Positions 60,094 to 64,000 of a stretch of 64,000 nt of DNA are shown piece after piece. Origin of the DNA: Deltaproteobacteria bacterium (GTDB lineage Bacteria > Desulfobacterota > Desulfobacteria > Desulfobacterales > Desulfatibacillaceae); the NCBI GenBank assembly GCA_016235345.1, contig JACRLG010000007.1, forward strand, positions 186,001 through 250,000, written 5' to 3'. Under the pieces are notes generated by a model. The model saw nothing but the letters and a program-made list of their open reading frames with translations. It had not been told where the DNA came from and ran no database searches. Within the stretch, counting starts at the first letter, position 1. Each line of letters begins with the position of its first letter. A program made the position numbers and the translations under genes.

Positions 60094-60240
60094 CAGCCCG
60101 TTGAAAAAGGCCGGATTAAAGCCTGGGTAAAAACGATGAAATGCAAGGCGCGCAAAAAGCCAATGAGTAAGCATACTTAGGTACGTGACGGAATTGGCTT
60201 TGAAGCGCAACGCAAAAGTATCGCGTTTTTAGACAGGCTG
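60094..60240. repeat. MITE-like element family 1, copy E (short form)
   Basis: About 147 bp from CAGCCCGTTGAAAAA to TTTTTAGACAGGCTG, with inner arms AAGCCAAT/ATTGGCTT. Its right end overlaps era: the last codons and TAA stop of Era (Y-Q-P-V-stop) are made by the element's terminal repeat. Confidence 0.75.
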
Positions 60241-61122
60241 GTATCCCAGGCGGCGCAGGGCCTTGGGGTCCGTGGTCCAGTTCTTCTCCACCCGGACGAA
60301 GAGCTCCAGGTAGATTTTCACCCCCATCATCCTTTCAAGATCCTTGCGGGCGAGTGTGCCGATTTTTTTCAGCATGGCCCCGGCTTTTCCTATGATGATA
60401 CCCTTCTGGGAATCCTTTTCAACGTGGATCACCGCGTGGATCCGCACCATGCCGTCGTCCTCGGACTCCAGGAAATTTTCCACGGTGACAGCGCAGGTGT
60501 AGGGAATCTCCTGGCCCGTGAGGCGGAAGACCTTCTCGCGCACCAGTTCCGCCGCCAGAAAGCGCTCGGTCATGTCCGTGAGCGCGTCTTCTGGAAAGTA
60601 GGGGGGGCCCTCGGGCAGAAGCTCGGCCATGCATTTCACCAGCTTTTCCACCTGGGAGCCGGTGCGGGCCGAAACTGGAACAAGGGCGGTAAAGTCCATC
60701 ACCTTGTTCCAGGTGTCCAGCATGGGAAGAAGGATTTCCTTTTCCACAAGGTCAATTTTGTTCAGGGCCAGCACCACGGGTTTCGTGCGGCTTTTTACGC
60801 GGGAAAGGACCATCTCCTCGGATTCCGGGTTGGGCTTTGACGCATCCACCACCCATAAAACCACGTCGGCGTCGGTGAGAGTGGCCGAGGCCACGTCCAC
60901 CATGTAGCGGTTCAAGGGGTTTTTGGCCGGATGGATGCCCGGTGTGTCCAGAAAGACCATCTGGGCGTTTTCAAGATGAAGCACGCCCTGGACCCGGTTT
61001 CGGGTGGTCTGGGGCTTGTCGCTCGTGATGGAAACCTTCTCGCCCAGAATCCTGTTCAGAAGCGTCGATTTTCCCACGTTGGGCGCGCCTGCTATGGCTA
61101 CGAACCCGGATTTGAATGACAT
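60229..61122 (-). CDS. era: GTPase Era
   Basis: A 297-residue essential ribosome-assembly GTPase. G1 AGAPNVGKST, G3 DTPGIH, G4 LNKIDL, a G-domain followed by the C-terminal KH RNA-binding domain (GIIIGKAGAMLKKIG). The start at 61122 (MSFKSGFVAIAG) fits the family; an upstream ATG adds nine residues. Its final residues derive from MITE copy E. Confidence 0.96.
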   Translation of the reverse strand: MSFKSGFVAIAGAPNVGKSTLLNRILGEKVSITSDKPQTTRNRVQGVLHLENAQMVFLDTPGIHPAKNPLNRYMVDVASATLTDADVVLWVVDASKPNPESEEMVLSRVKSRTKPVVLALNKIDLVEKEILLPMLDTWNKVMDFTALVPVSARTGSQVEKLVKCMAELLPEGPPYFPEDALTDMTERFLAAELVREKVFRLTGQEIPYTCAVTVENFLESEDDGMVRIHAVIHVEKDSQKGIIIGKAGAMLKKIGTLARKDLERMMGVKIYLELFVRVEKNWTTDPKALRRLGYQPV

Positions 61123-61242
61123 ATGGTGGAACCTTTCAAAAATCTGCAAAAGAAGGCAAAAGACGAAAAATACACCCGCAGGGTATAGGTTGAGCGGGCA
61201 GGGGAAATCAACCGGTTCGATCAGGGCATGTCGGGTCGGGCT

Positions 61243-61851
61243 TTACGGCCTGGGGCCGGAATCGGTCGCCTTTGGGGACAGTGCGGCAATTTTCGCCCAC
61301 AACGCATCCCGGCCAAGCCTTGTTTTGGTGGAGAAAAGGAGCGCCGATTCCCGTGAAACGCCCAAGGTCTCCACGGTGAGCTTGAGGGACGCCTGGGCCT
61401 CGCGCTGATTGACCTTGTCTGCCTTGGTGACAACCACCACGCATCCCAGCCTTCGCGCCCTGCACAGGGCCAGAAGCTGGGCTTCCTCCTCTTCGGGCCG
61501 CCTTCTTACGTCGACAAGCATCACCATCAGAGCCAGTGTCGGCCTTTGGCTGACGTAGCCTCCGATCATGGGCCCCCACTGGGCACGCATGGCCTTGGAA
61601 ACCCTGGCGTAGCCGTAGCCCGGAAGATCGACGAAATACCACTCGTTGTTTATTTCAAAAAAATTGATCTCCTGGGTCCGTCCGGGGGTGTTGCTGGTTT
61701 TCACCAGCTTTTTCCGGTTTACGAGGCAGTTTATAAGGGACGATTTTCCCACGTTGCTGCGCCCCGCAAAGGCCACCTCCGGCGGCCCCAGCGGGGGATA
61801 ATCTGCGGGTTTCACCGCCCCACGCATGAATTCAGCCGATTTTATGATCAA
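61243..61851 (-). CDS. engB: Ribosome biogenesis GTPase EngB/YihA
   Basis: A 202-residue GTPase for 50S assembly and division. G1 GRSNVGKSSLINCL, switch I TPGRTQEINFFE, G3 DLPGYGYARVS, G4 VTKADKV. It sits 7 nt after the acyl-CoA ligase and 120 nt before era, all in one direction. Confidence 0.95.
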   Translation of the reverse strand: MIIKSAEFMRGAVKPADYPPLGPPEVAFAGRSNVGKSSLINCLVNRKKLVKTSNTPGRTQEINFFEINNEWYFVDLPGYGYARVSKAMRAQWGPMIGGYVSQRPTLALMVMLVDVRRRPEEEEAQLLALCRARRLGCVVVVTKADKVNQREAQASLKLTVETLGVSRESALLFSTKTRLGRDALWAKIAALSPKATDSGPRP

Positions 61852-61858
61852 AACTTCC

Positions 61859-63568
61859 TCACTGTTGTGCGAGTTTTTCCCTCAGCTCGCGCTTTAAGGT
61901 CTTGCCTGCGGCGGATACCGGAACCGGGCCGAAGAAGACCTCCCTCAGCTTCTTGTATGCCGCCACCCTGGTGTTGACGAAGTCCATGATCTCGGCCTCC
62001 GTGGCCTCCTGGCCGCCCCTTAGCTGGATAAAGGCCACCGGAAGCTCGCCCGCCTTGTCGTCCAGCTTTCCCACCACCGCGCACAGCTCCACCGCCGGAT
62101 GGGTGTACAAGACCTCCTCGATCTCGCGGGGATAGACGTTGTAGCCCTTGTAGAGTATGAGGTCCTTCTTGCGGTCCGTGATGTAGAAATAGCCGTCCTC
62201 GTCCACCCGGCCTATGTCGCCGGTGTAGAGCCAGCCGTCCTTCAACACCTCCGCCGTGGCGTCCGGGCGGTTCCAGTAGCCCCTCATCACCTGGGGCCCC
62301 TTTATGATAAGCTCCCCTTCCTGGCCCGGGGCAAGCTCGGTGCCTGAAACCGGGTCCACCACCCGGACCTCGGTGTCGAAAACCGGCAGGCCCACCGAGC
62401 CCGGCCTTATGCCGTCCCGGCTGGGCGGGTTGGCGCAGGCACCCATGGTGCATTCGGTCAGGCCGTAAGCCTCTATCACAACCCCCGAAAACGCGGACAG
62501 CAGCCGGTCCAGAACGGCGTGGGGCAAAGGCGCCGCACCGGAGGCCGCGATCTTTATACCCGATAAATCGTATTTTGCAAAATCCGGAAGCTCACAAAGG
62601 GGAACATACAGCTGCGGCGCGCCTCCCAGGGTGGTTGCCCCGTATTTTCCTATGGCCGTGGCATACTCCACCGGGTCGAAACGCGGGAAAACTATCATGG
62701 TGTTGCCCGAAGCCACCATGTTGTTGAGATAACCTATGGTTCCCATGGCGTGGAACCAGGGAACCACCACCAGCGAGACTTCCTGGTCGCGGGCCGTAAG
62801 GCGGTCCTTCTTGGGGTCCACTCCTTCGGGGTAGACAAGGTCCCAGCCGCCGTCCTTTTCCTCGATCTGAGCGCCGTTGAACCAAAGGCCGAACTGCATG
62901 GCGTTCACAACCACGTTACTGTGGGTGAGCATGACCCCCTTGGAAACCCCCGTGGTGCCGCCTGTGTAGGCAAGATGGGCCAGGTCCTTGTCCGGGTCGA
63001 TTTCGACATCCGGGGCCTTAGGCTGGTTCTGCGCCAGAATCGAAACGAACTCGACGGTGTCCGGCACCGGGAATTTGCCCAGAGGTTTCAGGGGCTGGAT
63101 CACGGCGCTGTAGCAGTCGGCGATGGATGTGGTTATTATGTTCTTCACCGGGGTTTCGGGTATGACCGAGGCTATCCCCGGATAGATGAGATCGAGGCTG
63201 ATAAGGGTTTCGGCCCCGGAGTCGTTGAGTTGATGGATGATTTCCCTTGGAGACAGCAGGGGGCTTAGGGGCGTGAAGGTGGCCCCGGTCTTCAAGGCCC
63301 CGTAGTAGGCTATGGCGAACTGCGGGCAGTTGGGAAGATGGATGGCCACCCGGCTGCCCTTCCCGACCCCCATTCCGGAAAGGCCCGCCGCGAACCTGTC
63401 TGCAAGGTCCTTCAATTGGCTGAAGGTAAGCTCCATGCCGCCGAAAATAAGCGCGAGCCTGTCGGGAACTCTTTCCGCAGTCTGGTCCAGAATGCGGAAA
63501 ACCGGAGTTTTCGGGTAGTTGATGCTTTTGGGCCAGTCCTTGGGCCAGCTTCTGAAATTTTTCGCCAT
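61859..63568 (-). CDS. Long-chain fatty acyl-CoA ligase (FadD-like)
   Basis: A 569-residue ANL ligase. LAYTGGTTGVSKGVMLTHSN is the phosphate loop (Gly replaces the usual Ser), then AYGLTECTMG, GWLYTGDIGRVDEDGYFYITD and the C-terminal PVSAAGKTLKRELREK with the catalytic Lys. It starts at 63568 seven nt after AAGGGGGG. It activates fatty acids for beta-oxidation. It precedes engB by 7 nt. Confidence 0.92.
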   Translation of the reverse strand: MAKNFRSWPKDWPKSINYPKTPVFRILDQTAERVPDRLALIFGGMELTFSQLKDLADRFAAGLSGMGVGKGSRVAIHLPNCPQFAIAYYGALKTGATFTPLSPLLSPREIIHQLNDSGAETLISLDLIYPGIASVIPETPVKNIITTSIADCYSAVIQPLKPLGKFPVPDTVEFVSILAQNQPKAPDVEIDPDKDLAHLAYTGGTTGVSKGVMLTHSNVVVNAMQFGLWFNGAQIEEKDGGWDLVYPEGVDPKKDRLTARDQEVSLVVVPWFHAMGTIGYLNNMVASGNTMIVFPRFDPVEYATAIGKYGATTLGGAPQLYVPLCELPDFAKYDLSGIKIAASGAAPLPHAVLDRLLSAFSGVVIEAYGLTECTMGACANPPSRDGIRPGSVGLPVFDTEVRVVDPVSGTELAPGQEGELIIKGPQVMRGYWNRPDATAEVLKDGWLYTGDIGRVDEDGYFYITDRKKDLILYKGYNVYPREIEEVLYTHPAVELCAVVGKLDDKAGELPVAFIQLRGGQEATEAEIMDFVNTRVAAYKKLREVFFGPVPVSAAGKTLKRELREKLAQQ

Positions 63569-63807
63569 GACTCCCCCCTTGTTACATGTTAAGAACCTGC
63601 CGCGATGATGGAAACGATCCGTCAAACAGGACATCACTAGGCGAAACCGGCCATAAGGCGCGGTTGTTTTGCCGATCCTGTAACAGGCGCGCATTGTTTT
63701 CGGGGAATATGTTTCATTATAGCACACCGCGCAAAGCATCGCAAGGCGGGCGGAAGGGGGGACGAGGACCTTGACTGATCGGACGGGAATCGAACGAATC
63801 ATGCCTG

Positions 63808-63932
63808 ATATTAAGCGGAGCATGGTTCTTTTCCTTTTTTAAGGAATCCGGCAAAGGGAAGAAATGCCCCGGTCTTCCTCCCCAGCCATTTTCGGGAAAA
63901 CGAAAAATGGAAAATTGCGCTTCCGGTAATAT
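63808..63932. repeat. Dispersed element family 2, copy 4 (inverted)
   Basis: About 125 bp, reverse complement of copy 2 along most of its length, from ATATTAAGCGGAGCATGGTT to CCGGTAATAT. It ends immediately before the MFS start codon. Confidence 0.7.
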
Positions 63933-63933
63933 T

Positions 63934-64000
63934 GTGAATATCGCCCCCAACAAGTGGCTGGTCTTTTCCCTGGTTTCGGTGGGGATTTTCATGTCCACCC
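63934..64000 (+). CDS. MFS drug-efflux-type transporter (N-terminus only)
   Basis: A GTG at 63934 opens a frame NIAPNKWLVFSLVSVGIFMST that runs off the window. The NKWLVxxxVxxGxFMST pattern is the first transmembrane helix of DHA2-type (EmrB/QacA) transporters. An in-frame ATG at 63907 lies within element family 2. Confidence 0.5.
   Translation, partial: MNIAPNKWLVFSLVSVGIFMST

Noticed and set aside
60079-60210. N-terminal extension of the ATP-grasp protein
   Set aside because: The sequence is MITE copy E read in frame, not family sequence.
1-64000. CRISPR array, tRNA or rRNA genes, phage or intact insertion sequence
   Set aside because: No regularly spaced direct repeats, tRNA-like cloverleaf ends or transposase/integrase motifs were seen; repeats present are dispersed and non-autonomous.

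Overview
The window looks like chromosome of a GC-rich, anaerobic, fatty-acid- and aromatic-oxidising sulfate reducer of the Desulfobacterota (Desulfobacterales-like). This is inferred from gene content: several AMP-forming acyl-CoA synthetases, acyl-CoA dehydrogenases with EtfAB, a benzoyl-CoA-reductase/2-hydroxyacyl-CoA-dehydratase type activase, a RACo-like ASKHA protein, a small protein resembling a family known from Desulfovibrio, and an oxygen-defence SOD. No rRNA, tRNA, CRISPR array, phage or intact transposase was found. Most genes are on the minus strand.

Layout. 0-1.7 kb: end of an envelope/glycan-type locus (toroid protein, methyltransferase). 1.8-5.2 kb (+): a DEAD-box RNA helicase behind a promoter and an intrinsic terminator in its leader, then an acyl-CoA synthetase. 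5.3-11.7 kb (-): etfB-etfA-rRNA methyltransferase operon, acyl-CoA dehydrogenase, crotonase, nitronate-monooxygenase-like flavoprotein. 11.8-20.9 kb (-): DUF554, purN, a Tat-exported lipoprotein SOD, a DUF1573 periplasmic protein whose frame is interrupted by one TGA exactly at the first Cys of its CGC motif (candidate selenoprotein), a phosphoesterase, a two-domain M16 peptidase translationally coupled to a RACo-like ASKHA protein, and a SPOUT tRNA methyltransferase. 21.2-25.6 kb: a 1459-residue pseudokinase/ATPase/GAF regulator. 26.0-31.2 kb (-): an eight-gene arsR-led arsenic/thiol operon. 31.4-38.2 kb: secreted protein, uppP, HAD hydrolase, two tandem DUF4139 proteins, a CBM48 protein and a TPR-like protein. 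38.9-49.3 kb: signalling island (class III cyclase, HD-GYP protein, HEAT-repeat protein sharing its N-terminal domain, PocR/PAS hybrid kinase). 49.9-58.7 kb: a catabolic locus of thiolase, acyl-CoA ligase, a two-subunit acyl-CoA dehydrogenase and an orphan activase, divergent from a GntR regulator/nitroreductase/ferredoxin operon. 58.9-64 kb: HNH nuclease, ATP-grasp protein, era, engB, another acyl-CoA ligase and the start of an MFS transporter.

The intergenic spaces hold at least three dispersed repeat families: a five-copy MITE-like element that repeatedly sits on gene 3' ends and supplies or abuts their stop codons, a four-copy ~110-125 bp element, and two REPIN-type double hairpins whose stems show compensatory changes. 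The strongest leads for something new are the candidate UGA-encoded selenocysteine in the DUF1573 protein, the heteromeric acyl-CoA dehydrogenase pair in an operon with an orphan radical-type activase, and the helicase leader attenuator.
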